A stretch of 64,000 bases of DNA from Tetmemena sp. SeJ-2015. Lineage: Eukaryota; Ciliophora; Spirotrichea; Sporadotrichida; Oxytrichidae. The stretch's first letter is position 1. Every line of letters begins with the position of its first letter. Below the pieces are notes generated by a model. That model did no database searches, was not told where the DNA came from, and saw only the letters and a list, made by a program, of their open reading frames with translations. The stretch is taken from contig JAJKFJ010022307.1 of the NCBI GenBank assembly GCA_027382625.1, forward strand, positions 1 to 64,000, written 5' to 3'. The translations under genes were made by a program, and so were the position numbers. Shown here piece by piece: positions 46,452 to 56,426 of the stretch.

Positions 46452-48522
46452 ATGAGGGCGGAAGACGGAGACAGTAAGGAGGAGCAAAAGCTTCCTGCAA
46501 GTGAACAACGATAGGACTCTAAAGCAACACCTACTTTGCAATAGCCCTAGTTGAAAAGTGTGCTAGTTCGAACTCCACCTAACGAAACAGATGAATCATT
46601 TCGTTAAAGATTAATAGAATATCTGTAAATGAAGCCTTATGGATTCTAATTTTATATGAGTTTTTTTTTTAAAGGGCTAGCTTAAAGTAAATCCACCCAA
46701 TCAATATTGAATATGCATTTTTAAAGCCTATTTATGAAAATGGCTCTAATTTTAAAATAGCAACAAGCTAAAGAGAAGCCCAAGCAAGTTCAATAGAAGT
46801 TACAATTTGCAAAACCCCAGACTAATATGATGTAGCAGTTGCAAAAGGCAGAGCAGGAATCTCTTTCACTTGAAAATATCCTTAAAAAGTTCAGGCCTAC
46901 TGACCATGAAGTCATTAAAAACAAACTTGAAACTTTGAATTCTTTCAAACAGATGCTTGACAACAAGAAAGAAAATTAGTGGATACTCACGCTCCATATT
47001 CTCTATTATATATATAATTTCTTTACGCATTTTTATTCACGAGTTGTTTCAAAACTATGAGGTCAGCTTTTTCAAGGGAAAGTTAGGCAGGACTACTGTG
47101 GAGTGGAGCAACAGACTGACTCTGTGTGCGGGAATTTGTGAGTACAAGGTAACTATTTTTGGTTGGTGAGTTTATGGTGGGTATAGAATGGAGCTTGTGT
47201 GATTAAACTTAGCAAGAAACTTCTGATTTACAGGTCTAACGAAGAGTTCCGCGAAACACTCATTCATGAAATGATCCACGCCTACCTCTTTCTCACAAAG
47301 TCATCCTACTCAATAATATGCCTCTATACTTTTTTATTTTTCAAGAGATGGAACAGATGGGCACGGACCTGTAAGAATGAATATGAGAGTTGAACATTCT
47401 AGGATTTTCAAGGTATTATGCGAGATATCAACAAGAAGACTGGACTGAATATCTCAGTCTACCACTAGTTTCACGATGAGGTCGACAAGTGCAGGAGACA
47501 TGCTTGGATTTGCAATGTATGGTAGTCACTATAAGTTTAATATTTTAGGGTCCTTGTTTGAGAAAACCGCCTTTCTTTGGTTTAGTAGAGAGGGCAAAGA
47601 ACTTTGTCCCAGGCCCAAACGATGACTGGTGTAAGTATTTAGATTTAGTGAATGTAATCAGGGATTGAACATGAGAGAAAATGTGGAGGCAAGTTCATTA
47701 AAGTACTTGAGCCTGAAGGCTATAGAGCCAAGTCTAATAAAAGTGCGAAGGCTAAGAAAGCTGAGGAAGCAGAGACTATAGACTTACAAGCTGTTAGGGA
47801 TTAGATGAACGCCCTAAAAGTTACTAGCCTTCCACCAAGTGCGAGCACATAAGCAACTATAGGTATCTAGACAGTTAGCTCTACACCTGTGGAGAGGTTA
47901 TTCATCTAGAGACAGCCCTAGGATTTCGGCACTTTGGCAAATTTCATTTAGCCATAAGACCGATATCAGAGGGAAGATAAAATACGCAAGCTTTCCGAGC
48001 TTGAGAGACAGAACAATGAAGTCAAAGAAAGACTTCAAAAAGGGATGAACGACTCCAAAGGTTTAAACAAAGGGCAAGGTACAAGATTAGGACCTCCTAT
48101 TACTGAGGAAGAGAGCAAAGAAGAGACTAAGAGGTCAAATCGAGTTCCTCAAGTTCCTGTCTTTAAGAAACCTCTTGATTCAGTTATGGAGGATTGCACT
48201 TCAGACTTGAGTGAAGTAGATCTTGCGATTAAGATTAATTTTCTTTAAGCCTGAAACTGCAGCCAAGAGGAAAATTATGAACGGTCAAAAGGAATTTGAG
48301 TATGAGGGAGATCTTAGTGGAAGAGAAATTCAGGGAGTGTCTGAAGATCAACAGATACTAAATCAAGTTCATAAGGCCTTGCACGACGAGCACTTTATGA
48401 AGGAGTATGAAAAGAAGAAGGACGTCTTCACTTCAAAATAGAAAAATGATGCCTAGTCTATTAGGAAACTTGAAGAATTTGATATGAAGACTGCTATTGA
48501 GAGATCACTTAATTTATTCTGA
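46452..48522 (+). CDS. SPRTN: SprT-like DNA-protein crosslink protease (Spartan type)
   Basis: Zinc metalloprotease that digests proteins crosslinked to DNA. ATG at 46452 (MRAEDGDSKEEQ), TGA at 48520-48522. A Gln-rich N-terminus precedes LHIHELFQNYEVSFFKGKLG, TVEWSNRLTLCAGICEYK, the catalytic ETLIHEMIHAYLF (HExxH), DGTDGHGPVRMN, NISVYHQFHDEVD, then zinc-ribbon parts WICNGPCLRKPPFFGLVER and WWIEHERKCGGKF. A long charged tail follows. Introns GT..AG: about 39 nt after EYK (47150-47190), about 32 nt after WICN, about 31 nt before ERKCGG. Four pointer-flanked segments must be removed: 47002-47038, 47304-47343, 47399-47406 and 48234-48249. The N-terminal 46640-46765 is AT-rich and may hold another. 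Confidence 0.85.
47002..47038. other. IES, 37 bp, pointer TATTC
   Basis: TATTC at 46997-47001 and 47034-47038. Removal joins NQWILTLHI to HELFQNYEVSFFKGKLG, the first helix of the SprT domain; retained, the frame reaches TGA. Confidence 0.7.
47304..47343. other. IES, 40 bp (or 31 bp), pointer TCA
   Basis: TCA at 47301-47303 (also 47310-47312) and 47341-47343. Removal joins AYLFLTKS to RDGTDGHGPVRMN, the loop after HExxH with the third zinc His. No GT..AG pair at these edges. Confidence 0.65.
47399..47406. other. IES, 8 bp, pointer ATT
   Basis: ATT at 47396-47398 and 47404-47406. Removing CTAGGATT gives MRVEHFQGIMRDINKKTGLN, matching the SprT pattern ..F..IM..IN..TG.NI; without it the frame is lost. 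Confidence 0.5.
48234..48249. other. IES, 16 bp, pointer TTAAG
   Basis: TTAAG at 48229-48233 and 48245-48249. Removal joins SEVDLAIK to PETAAKRKIMNGQKE and avoids a TGA four codons on. Confidence 0.6.
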
Positions 48523-48637
48523 GTTTGAGAGTAGTATTTTTGTAATTAAGAGTCTTGTGACTTTTTTGTTTCAATTAGGTACTTATTAGAAGATTAAGAA
48601 TAGTTATAATTATTTGATAATTATCGCCCCTATTATA

Positions 48638-50575
48638 ATGTCCAAATCTGCTATTAAGTCCAAAAGCTTCGGCTGGGAAGACTTACCCTAGATCGATCCA
48701 ACTCTAGTCAACCATCTCTAGACTCACCTTAAGTTTGATAAGGTGACCAAAGTGTAAAAAGCAGTCATCCCTCTCTTCCTGTCTAACAAAGACGTTTGCG
48801 TGAAGGCCTGCACTGGCTCTGGTAAGACACTCTCGTTTGTCGTGCCACTGATCTAACATCTCGTCAGACTTGCAAAAGCCAACAAGGAGGATAAGAATAA
48901 AGTTAATAAGGATGAAGTGCTGGGGCTTATCCTAGCTCCTTCTAGAGAACTGGCCATTCAGATCTTCAAAGTCATCAAAGAGTTTGAGAGCTTGATTCCG
49001 TCCTTCCCAATTCAGTATTTGATTGGAGGAGATAAGGTAGATCATGATGTGCAGAGAATCAAAGAGAAGGGAGCCAATGTGGTAATAGGTACTATAGGAA
49101 GAGTATTTGACCTCCACAATAGAAATCTCCTTAATTTCAGGAAACTTGAAATGCTCATTATAAATAGAGTTATCATCTATTCTTAACTAAAAAAAATTAT
49201 GGATGAAGCAGATAAACTAATTGAGGATGGAAATGAGACTCAGTTACAGAACATCTTGACTACTCTACCAAAACAGAGAAGAACTGGTCTGTTCTCCGCC
49301 ACTATGACCTCTCAGCTGAAATCCTTAATTAAGATAGGTATGAGGAATCCCTACTTCGTGGATGTAAGGCTTGAGGAGTAAGGAATTTTCTCAACAGATA
49401 AGGACCAAGTCTTAATTCAGCAGTTTGACTTACATGGAGATTAGGCTTAACTGAACAAGTAAATCTAGGAGATCTCTGAAGTTCCTTCTAACCTTGAAAA
49501 TTTCTACTCTGTCGTTGGGCACCAAGCTGAGAAGATGTCCAAATTCTTGGCTTTCCTGAATAACACTAAGCCCTCTAGAATAATCGTGTTTTTCGGTACG
49601 TGTGCTTCAGTCGACTTCCATAACCTCGCTCTTAAGTTCTTAATCGAGGCTTAGATCTATAAGCTGCATGGCAAAATTGACTAGAAGAAAAGAACTAAGA
49701 TATATGCTGCTTTCAAGGGACAAGACCATGACGAAATGGTATCTCACTAGTTGTTGCTAACCACAGACTTGGCAGCGAGAGGAATTGATATTCCAGAGGT
49801 GGATTGGATCATTCAATACGACCCTCCTCAAGACAGTGACTAGTTCGTCCATAGAATAGGCAGAACAGCTAGAGCTGGCAAGTCAGGAAAATCCCTAATC
49901 TTTCTTCAACAGCATGAAGAAGCATACGTAGGCTTCCTCAAGAAAAAGCAAGTGAATATGCAGCTACTCGATATTGAGGCCAAAGATAGCATGGATGGAA
50001 AGCAGATCAAAGAAAAGATGCAAGCTGAGATGAAGAAAGACAGAGACCTCATCGATAAAGCTTCCAACGCATTTGAAAACGCTCTTTATTTTATACTATT
50101 TGTGAGCTTCGTTCGCTATTACAAGGAGCACTAGCTGCAATTCATCTTTGTGATGAACTAACTGGATATAGGTCAAGTTGCTCACTCCTTCTATTTGTTC
50201 AAGGTTCCAAGAGTAAAGGAAATCCTTGGCCGCTCTCTGAGGAGCTTTTAGAATGACAACTCCTTCTAGGTGGAAGATATTCCCTATCTCGATAAGAATA
50301 AGGAGAAGCAGAAGGAGTCAGTGAATAACAAGCGACAGTAAAAGTTTGAGTTAAAAGAGAAATGGAAGGAGGAGACCAAGGAGAAGGAGTCTAAGCAGAA
50401 GAAAGACTACGTGCCCAAACAGGAGAAGAAGAGAAGAAAGCAGGAGAACGATTGGAACGAGTGGGAGGAGCTGCAGAAGGAGGAGAATCTAGCCAAGAAA
50501 CTCAAGAAAGGGAAGATCACTCTTCAGTAGTTCAACGAAGCCATGGGCTATGGCTCAGACTTCGATGATTTCTGA
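48638..50575 (+). CDS. DDX55: DEAD-box RNA helicase, DDX55/Spb4 type
   Basis: Ribosome-assembly helicase (large-subunit maturation) by family. ATG at 48638 ([20 protein letters not shown]), TGA at 50573-50575, about 630 residues. Motifs: [17 protein letters not shown] (Q motif), [11 protein letters not shown] (I), [11 protein letters not shown] (Ia), [11 protein letters not shown] (Ib), [13 protein letters not shown] (II), LFSATMTSQ (III), IIVFFGTC (IV), [19 protein letters not shown] (V), [10 protein letters not shown] (VI). The C-terminal [23 protein letters not shown] and [20 protein letters not shown] are the Spb4/DDX55 extension. DEAD is only formed after removing 39 bp at 49162-49200. 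FILF near 50090 may hide another tiny insertion. Confidence 0.9.
49162..49200. other. IES, 39 bp, pointer ATTAT, inside the DEAD motif
   Basis: ATTAT at 49157-49161 and 49196-49200. Removal turns LEMLII..(13 alien residues)..MDEAD into [16 protein letters not shown], the canonical motif II context. The insertion is a multiple of three and has no TGA, so ORF finding alone would miss it; no AG sits at its 3' edge. Confidence 0.75.
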
Positions 50576-50589
50576 GAGAATAATGTCTC

Positions 50590-50880
50590 ACTGTAACTCA
50601 AATTATCTGTTTGAGTTAATTTCTTAATTAAAAGTTTTGAAGTCTGCACATTAAGTTTAAATGTTGCTAGTTTATAAATTAAATATGAAAAGCAACAGCC
50701 ACACCAATCAGAATTAAGCCAACTCCACAAAGCAAGGCAATAATAGTGCTTTGCCCAAGAGTTAGCGTCAAACCTTGACTCCTTGAGCATAAGATTAGTA
50801 AATGATCAGTCTACAGATAGCAAACTTCAAGGAGAGAGTTGCTTCTTTGGAAAGTGAGAACAGGCTTTTGATAAGTGAAG
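50590..50880 (-). CDS. Possible small single-pass membrane protein
   Basis: The minus strand reads SQGLTLTLGQSTIIALLCGV, then GLILIGVAVAFHI, a clear hydrophobic span, in a gap between two plus-strand genes. No start codon was found in frame and the upstream part overlaps the next gene's first exon, so this is weak. Confidence 0.25.
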
Positions 50881-52387
50881 TGGCCAAGTTGAGAATCCAA
50901 GTGGACTTGCAAGATAAGAAAATGAGAAGCCAGGAAGTCTCTCTCAAGGAGGAAGCATAGAAGAATATTAAAAGGGAGAAAAAGAGATCCAATAAGTACA
51001 AGAGCAAGTTTAAAAAGGCACTTCACATATTATAGTAATTGATTATAATCAAATTGAGCACTTATAATTTACTCTCCTTATAATAATTTCAATGAAGAAA
51101 GAATTGATAGACAGACTGGGTTAATTAAAGTGCTCGAGGCAGAAGAACAAGTAAGACACGCTTAGAATTTCAACACTGATTTATTACCAAATTACATAAA
51201 AAGTGGCTCTTCTCCAATCGACACACCATCTTTCATGCTAACATAAGAATTCTAAGAAATTCAGAAAGAAATAATAAAGAGACAAAGCAAGTAGTAGGTT
51301 ATGCCTAATTCGAGAGAATTAAGTGTAAGATAAGGCTAGAATACTGAAAGGGTGCTATCTTCATTAGAGCGATAGTAAAATCAAAACTATGCGAGAGAGT
51401 CAAGAATTATAAACGACTGCGCAAAAGAAAATTAGAAACCTAATTTCCAGATAAAGCAAACCTAGAATCCTTTAATTCACAATTTCATAGCAAATAAAAC
51501 TTTCTCTGACACCTTCAGTCCTCTTGGATTTTCTGCTGAACTTCATAGAAGCAACTAAGATTAGAATTAAAGTATACAGTAGATGACCAGCAACTAATCG
51601 AAGGTTCATTTTTCAGATTAAATTGGGAGGAGAGTGGCGACTCCTTAAATCAGATTGCAACCTGTGTAGATTTAAAATTTCAGCACTGAGTCTGATTTCT
51701 AAGGAGAAGTTTAATTGAGTAACTAGACTTTGGAATAGAACCCAATAAAGCGAATGAATGACTCTTCAAAAAGGAATATAAACTTCTAACTGAACTCTAC
51801 TCAAACAAGTTTATTATTTTAAAGTAATTTGAAAGGCGAGAACAACATTCTCGAGATAAATAGTTTGAAAGCAGATATGACTCAATTTTCCTAGGAATTG
51901 TAAGACTACAGGAGCAAACATCATAGGCAGAGTAATAACAAGGAGAAAGCAATTCAAGATATGTAAAACAAGTTTTCAACAGTTAGGACGAGCTATGACT
52001 AACTGCAGCAGGCTAAAAGAAAAGAAGTCAGCTTGAAGAGAGAATAGGAATATTAGAAGGGCATTCTCTTTAGAGATGAAATACTTTAGTTTAAAAATTG
52101 AGGATTATTTAATTAAAAATACAGATGGATGAGAAGCTGAGGCAGATGAGGAATTTGAAACTTGCTCAGGCCAAGAGTTAGACATCAATAAATCAGAGTG
52201 GGTTTTTAAATACCTCGGATTAGAGAGATCTTCACATCTTAAATATGATTATGCAAAAGAAAAACAATTCAACCTCAAACTAGTATAAGCTACTTTATTT
52301 TTAAGGAGGAGCACTACAAATAGCAGCTTAATAAGCTCAAAGAGTTTAGAAACCAAAACTTTCCTTTTAAGGCTGATGTGCTTTGAT
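50802..52387 (+). CDS. Coiled-coil, Gln/Asn-rich protein of unknown function
   Basis: ATG at 50802 (MISLQIANFKERVASLESEN) opens a heptad-rich coiled coil (ENRLLISEVAKLRIQVDL). Around 51030-51095 the frame changes (intron or IES not resolved) and continues ERIDRQTGLIKVLEAEEQVR through a long Ser/Asn/Gln-rich region to a second coiled coil (ADMTQFSQELQDYRSKHHRQ). A further exon starts near 52122 (MDEKLRQMRNLKLAQAK) and ends EEHYKQQLNKLKEFRNQNFP with TGA at about 52385. About 500 residues. No catalytic domain seen; a structural cytoskeletal role is only a guess. Confidence 0.55.
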
Positions 52388-52808
52388 CAATAAATAATCT
52401 TTATTTCTGTCATTTAAAGGGAAATATAGATTTTGTTTAAAAATATCTGGCATTTATAAATTTATCATTATCTTCAATTAAATGCAAGAGATAAATCCCC
52501 ATTTCGTTACCCAATCATATCAGTTTTCCTCTTCCTAAGAGTCTATCCTTATTTTTAATGAATATCTTGAATAGTATTAATTTTCCTGATGGATTCAGAA
52601 CTCTAAGTATCCTTGTTCAAAAGCCTAGATTTTTATTCTATATTCTTAAAACTACAACGAATATGTTATTCTAAAAAGAGTACGCAAATTATTCATTGTA
52701 ATATTTTAGTAGATATTCTTTTTAGATTCTATATTCTCCTAAAGCCTTGATGCTTGAAAAGGATCCTTATCTTTCTTTAATCTTATTCGTTTTTAATATC
52801 TGAAAGAT
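52388..52808. other. Convergent intergenic region
   Basis: About 420 bp between the ends of two convergent genes, AT-rich. Open frames here are by-products of having a single stop codon. No repeat or RNA gene recognised. Confidence 0.4.
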
Positions 52809-54473
52809 TCAAGTCTTGTCTTGGAATCTAAGAGTGCTAATTTCTCTCTTAGCTCTGGCCACATTTTCTATTGATAGATACCTCTTCATAACTTATTCAT
52901 CTTGTCTTTCGTGCTGCTTTAAAATCCAGTTGTTCTTTTGCTAATTTTTCTTCTCTATCTACTAAAGTCTTTGCTGTTTCAGTGCTTCCCTCTCCGAGTT
53001 CAACTTCTAATGCTACTCTTGTTAGTATTTCCTGTACTCTTCAACCCTTTGAGTCTTCTCTTCCAGTTTTGCTTTGAGTTTGATGAGTTTCTGCAGTTCC
53101 TTGATCTCGTTTTGCTCTTGCTTTTAGTGGATAGTGGTTTGCATCTTTTAATGGTAGGTGTTATAGAGATTTCTGGAGGCTGTGATTTCTCTCAGATGGT
53201 CTTGAATTACTTTACTCCCAGTCTCCATCTTAGCCTGGAAATTCTACAGCTTGATCTCAGCTTCCTCTTGCTCAAGCAGCCTTAACTATTTCTAAAATTC
53301 TTCCTTCTCCTCATCCCTGTGTTTCTACTCTACGATTTCCTAAGCTTTCAAACGAGTCAGCTCTTCTTACTCTTTGGCCCTTTGCTTCTCGAGCTTTTGC
53401 CGCTCGTTCATTAAGCTTTGGTAATCTTTGAAAGCCTGTTTCTCTATCTCTCTCTGCCTCTTCTCCACATTTTACAAATAAATAAGCTACAATATATTTT
53501 CTAAGGCTCTCTGCTGTTTATCCCTCTACTTCTGCACTCTAGCCTATCTCTCAGCTTCCTCATATTCAAAATCGTCCTTCAGTTTCATAAGCCTCTCTCT
53601 CCTCTCTAGCAAGGAATTCTCAAACTTCTTCTGCTCTTCATCCTATCTCTTTAGATAGTTCTCTTATGCTTTCTGCATTTTCATCTTATTATAGATCTGC
53701 TTGGATAGTAAGTTCTCTGGAGTCTTGAAATGCACAGGGTGTATTTTTGGCATAATGTCAGGTTCTAAGTGAACGACAAGAGTTGATGATAGATTCATCT
53801 TTGAGGGAGATCTATTTTCTAATAGATTTCTGGAGGCGTTTTAACTTTAATCAAACTGGGAGTGATGCCTGGCTTTGAAAGCTTTCTATTTCCTGCTTTT
53901 GACTTCTTTCCCAGATTAGAAAATATTGATCTGGTCTTGGATGTCTTAATCAAGGTATGCATCGTCTTCACTCTCCATTGACAATTTCCTTTGTAAGAGA
54001 ATCCCTTGCGGGATGTTGGACTTTTTATTTTTCTTTTCTTTCTTGTCTGAGGAGTTTCTGCCTTGAAAAGTTTGAAAATTGGCTTCTTAGTTTGCAGCAA
54101 TAAAGTTATTGATATACTGGTTGGCTCTCTCCTTCTTTCTCTCGACTATAAGTTCCTGCAGCTGCTAAATCTTGGCTCTCTTTCTCTTTATAAAATAATG
54201 TTACCTTGCCTCTTTCACCTCTTGAGTTTCGTCATGCGCATGTTGATCCTCATTCTTTCCTCTGTAACAAATATTTATAAATTTTAAAAAAAGAAGAGAT
54301 AATTACAAGCTTTCGAAGTCACTGGGTCTTATTTTCTTCTCTCGCAATATCTAGAAAAACTGCTGAGTGGAATCAAATTCTAAAACAAGAAATAAATGCA
54401 TACTATTGAGTGTACCTTTTCTGGCTTGGTCAAGGAGATTTTATTAAAACTGTGTTGATTGCCTAAGAATCAT
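52809..54473 (-). CDS. Long coiled-coil protein
   Basis: Start MILRQSTQFQQNLLDQARK at 54473, two short GT..AG introns (about 37 nt near 54380-54415 and 47 nt near 54265-54310), then a continuous frame to TGA at 52809-52811; about 520 residues. N-terminal motif FFQILREKKIRPSDFESLGK, a basic linker, DIMPKIHPVHFKTPENL, then some 300 residues of uninterrupted Glu/Lys/Gln heptads such as RQREIEKQAFKDYQSLMNER. No catalytic domain. Resembles filament or ciliary coiled-coil proteins in general form only. The plus-strand Leu-rich frame at 52938-53285 is its antisense shadow. Confidence 0.7.
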
Positions 54474-54592
54474 TTTTGATTGAATTAGAAAGAGTTCTAT
54501 TGATTTATTTTGATGCAGATAACCAAACTTATAATGTAGCCTCTAATAAAAGATAGAGTTTGATAATTTTCAGAAATTAAATAGAAATCATA

Positions 54593-56139
54593 TCAGTCTG
54601 AGCGATCGAACCTCACACTTACAGTTCTTCCATTAAACTTAGCTTAGTCCATAGCTTCAATAGCACTAGCAGCATTCCATTTACTTTCAAACTTTACAAT
54701 CCCAAAGCCTTTCGAGTTTCCATGGTCATCATGAGCAATCTCCGAGCTCACCACTCTTCCAAAGTTTACAAAAGCATCCCTCAGTTGATCTTTGGTCACA
54801 GAGTATGGAAGATTACCTATGTAGATACTTCTGGTAGCCTTATTAAGAATTTGCATCTCTCTACTGTTCACTCTACCAATCCTCTAGCCACCTCTCCTTG
54901 GAGTGCTTTAGGATCTATGAGATCGACTTCTTTTCCTCCTCATACCATCCCTCCCATCTTGATAGTTATAGTCGTTCCTCTAGATACCCACTGCTAAACT
55001 TTTAGAGGCATGAGTTCCTCTGTTCTCATCTCTATAGCTAGTAGAGTTTGTCCTCATATCTCCTCCTTAGCCCATGAAACGGGGCATATTGTCTTTGTTT
55101 CTAGGCTCATTATACTATGATGATTTATTTAATTCTAAAGTTTCATTACCTGCTTAACGTAGATAGTTCTCCCCTCTAGTTCAGTGCCATTCAATTCTTG
55201 AATAGCTCTCCCTGCGTCAGCCATATTCCGATACTCAACCACTCTAATAAACAATCATCATTCATCCATATAGCCCAAGAGATACTCCCAAGATATAATC
55301 AATCAAAGAAGAATCCCCTCCATAACTCAAATTGAGTGACTATTTATTAAGCGATACATACCCATTTCCTCGAGACCTTCCCTTATCATCCTCAAAGATA
55401 TCCGCTCTGTTTACGAACCCACAAACTTTCATATGATCTTTCAGAACCCGCCAATCAGTATTGAAAGACAAGTTAGCTACATAGACCTTAAAGCCAGGCT
55501 GCAAATGGTGAGGTAATATGTCATTAGGACCTTAAATAATGATCTTCTAATTAGGTAGTCCAAGATTATAAGATAGACTACTCTATCCACTGTATATATT
55601 CGAAACTAAAGATCAGTTTAATCACTTGTTCCAAATTTACCTCTAAGGTTGCTCCTGCTATTTTGATCTCTGCCGCTTTGATAATCAGTAGAGCCTGATC
55701 TATCTCTTCTTTATCCACTAGCTCCTCCTCCATATCTGTCCATACTTTTCCTTTTGTCCCTTTTATCGTTTGAGTGGCTCCCTCTACGCTTACTTTTCTT
55801 TTCATTCAGACTTGGCGATCTATCCTTATACTTTCTCTTGTCATCCTTATCATATCTCTTCACTTTATCATCTTAACTGTATGTATTGCTAATCCTCACT
55901 TTCTTTTTGCCATTCGATAAACTCTTGCTTCTACTCTTTTCATGCATATTTTACCTCCCAGACCCAGAATCTTGTCTATTATTGTAATATTGCTTGCCAC
56001 TGTTGAACTTCTAATACTGATGCTAGTTCTTATGATGATAGTTGCTGCTCTTATATTTCTAGGTATTTTCAACTCCACATATTTCATCAAGAGTCTTCCC
56101 TTCGTAGGAGGGTGCTCGTTAGCGATCTAAGTTGCTCAT
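54593..56139 (-). CDS. SR-like RNA-binding protein with two RRMs
   Basis: Start MSNLDRQRAPSYEGKTLDEI at 56139; TGA at 54593-54595. N-terminal ~170 residues rich in Arg, Ser, Lys, Asp (KRRGSHSNDKRDKRKS). RRM1: GFKVYVANLSFNTDW (RNP2 VYVANL), GRSRGNGVVEYRN (RNP1 degenerate, Gly for Phe), AIQELNGTELEGRTIYV. RRM2: RSIYIGNLPYSVTKD (RNP2), NSKGFGIVKFES (RNP1), AIEAMDQAKFNGRTVSVRF. Between them an Arg/Gly-rich linker. Introns GT..AG: about 35 nt near 55600-55635 and about 115 nt near 55250-55370, the latter inside RRM1. Likely pre-mRNA splicing or mRNA export (Gbp2/Hrb1-like layout). Confidence 0.75.
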
Positions 56140-56426
56140 AAATGCTCACACTAATTTTTAGACTATTTTAAAATTAAAGTCCAACTCTAATTAACTTAAA
56201 AATTAAGACAGTGAAGGCAATCAATCAATTTTAAGATAGAAAACACGCAAATAATCAGTGATTGAGTTAATAAAATAAGGAAGTTATATAAATTTAAACT
56301 AATGAATGCTCCACTTTAAGTCGACTATGATATAATTCAATTTATAAATAAAGATAATTAGCGTTTTTAAATGATATCGGTCAGTTGGAAGTAGAGGAGT
56401 TAGAAATTAAACCAAAGCAGTGGGCC
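56140..56426. other. Divergent intergenic region
   Basis: About 290 bp, AT-rich, between the SR-like gene and the WD40 gene. No motif identified. The in-frame sequence just upstream of 56427 (LEVEELEIKPKQWA) also reads as protein, so the WD40 gene may start a little earlier. Confidence 0.35.

Noticed and set aside
46645..46754. 10-bp direct repeat TCTAATTTTA exactly 100 bp apart in the SPRTN N-terminal region, tested as IES pointers
   Set aside because: Removing 100 bp puts the downstream Gln-rich frame out of phase with the upstream one and brings a TGA; the unremoved reading is open. It may still matter if a further indel is hidden in the poly-T run.
52938..53285. 115-aa Leu/Phe-rich plus-strand frame resembling a membrane protein
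   Set aside because: Antisense of a Glu/Lys/Gln coiled coil (minus strand 52809-54473), which always yields Leu/Phe-rich shadows.
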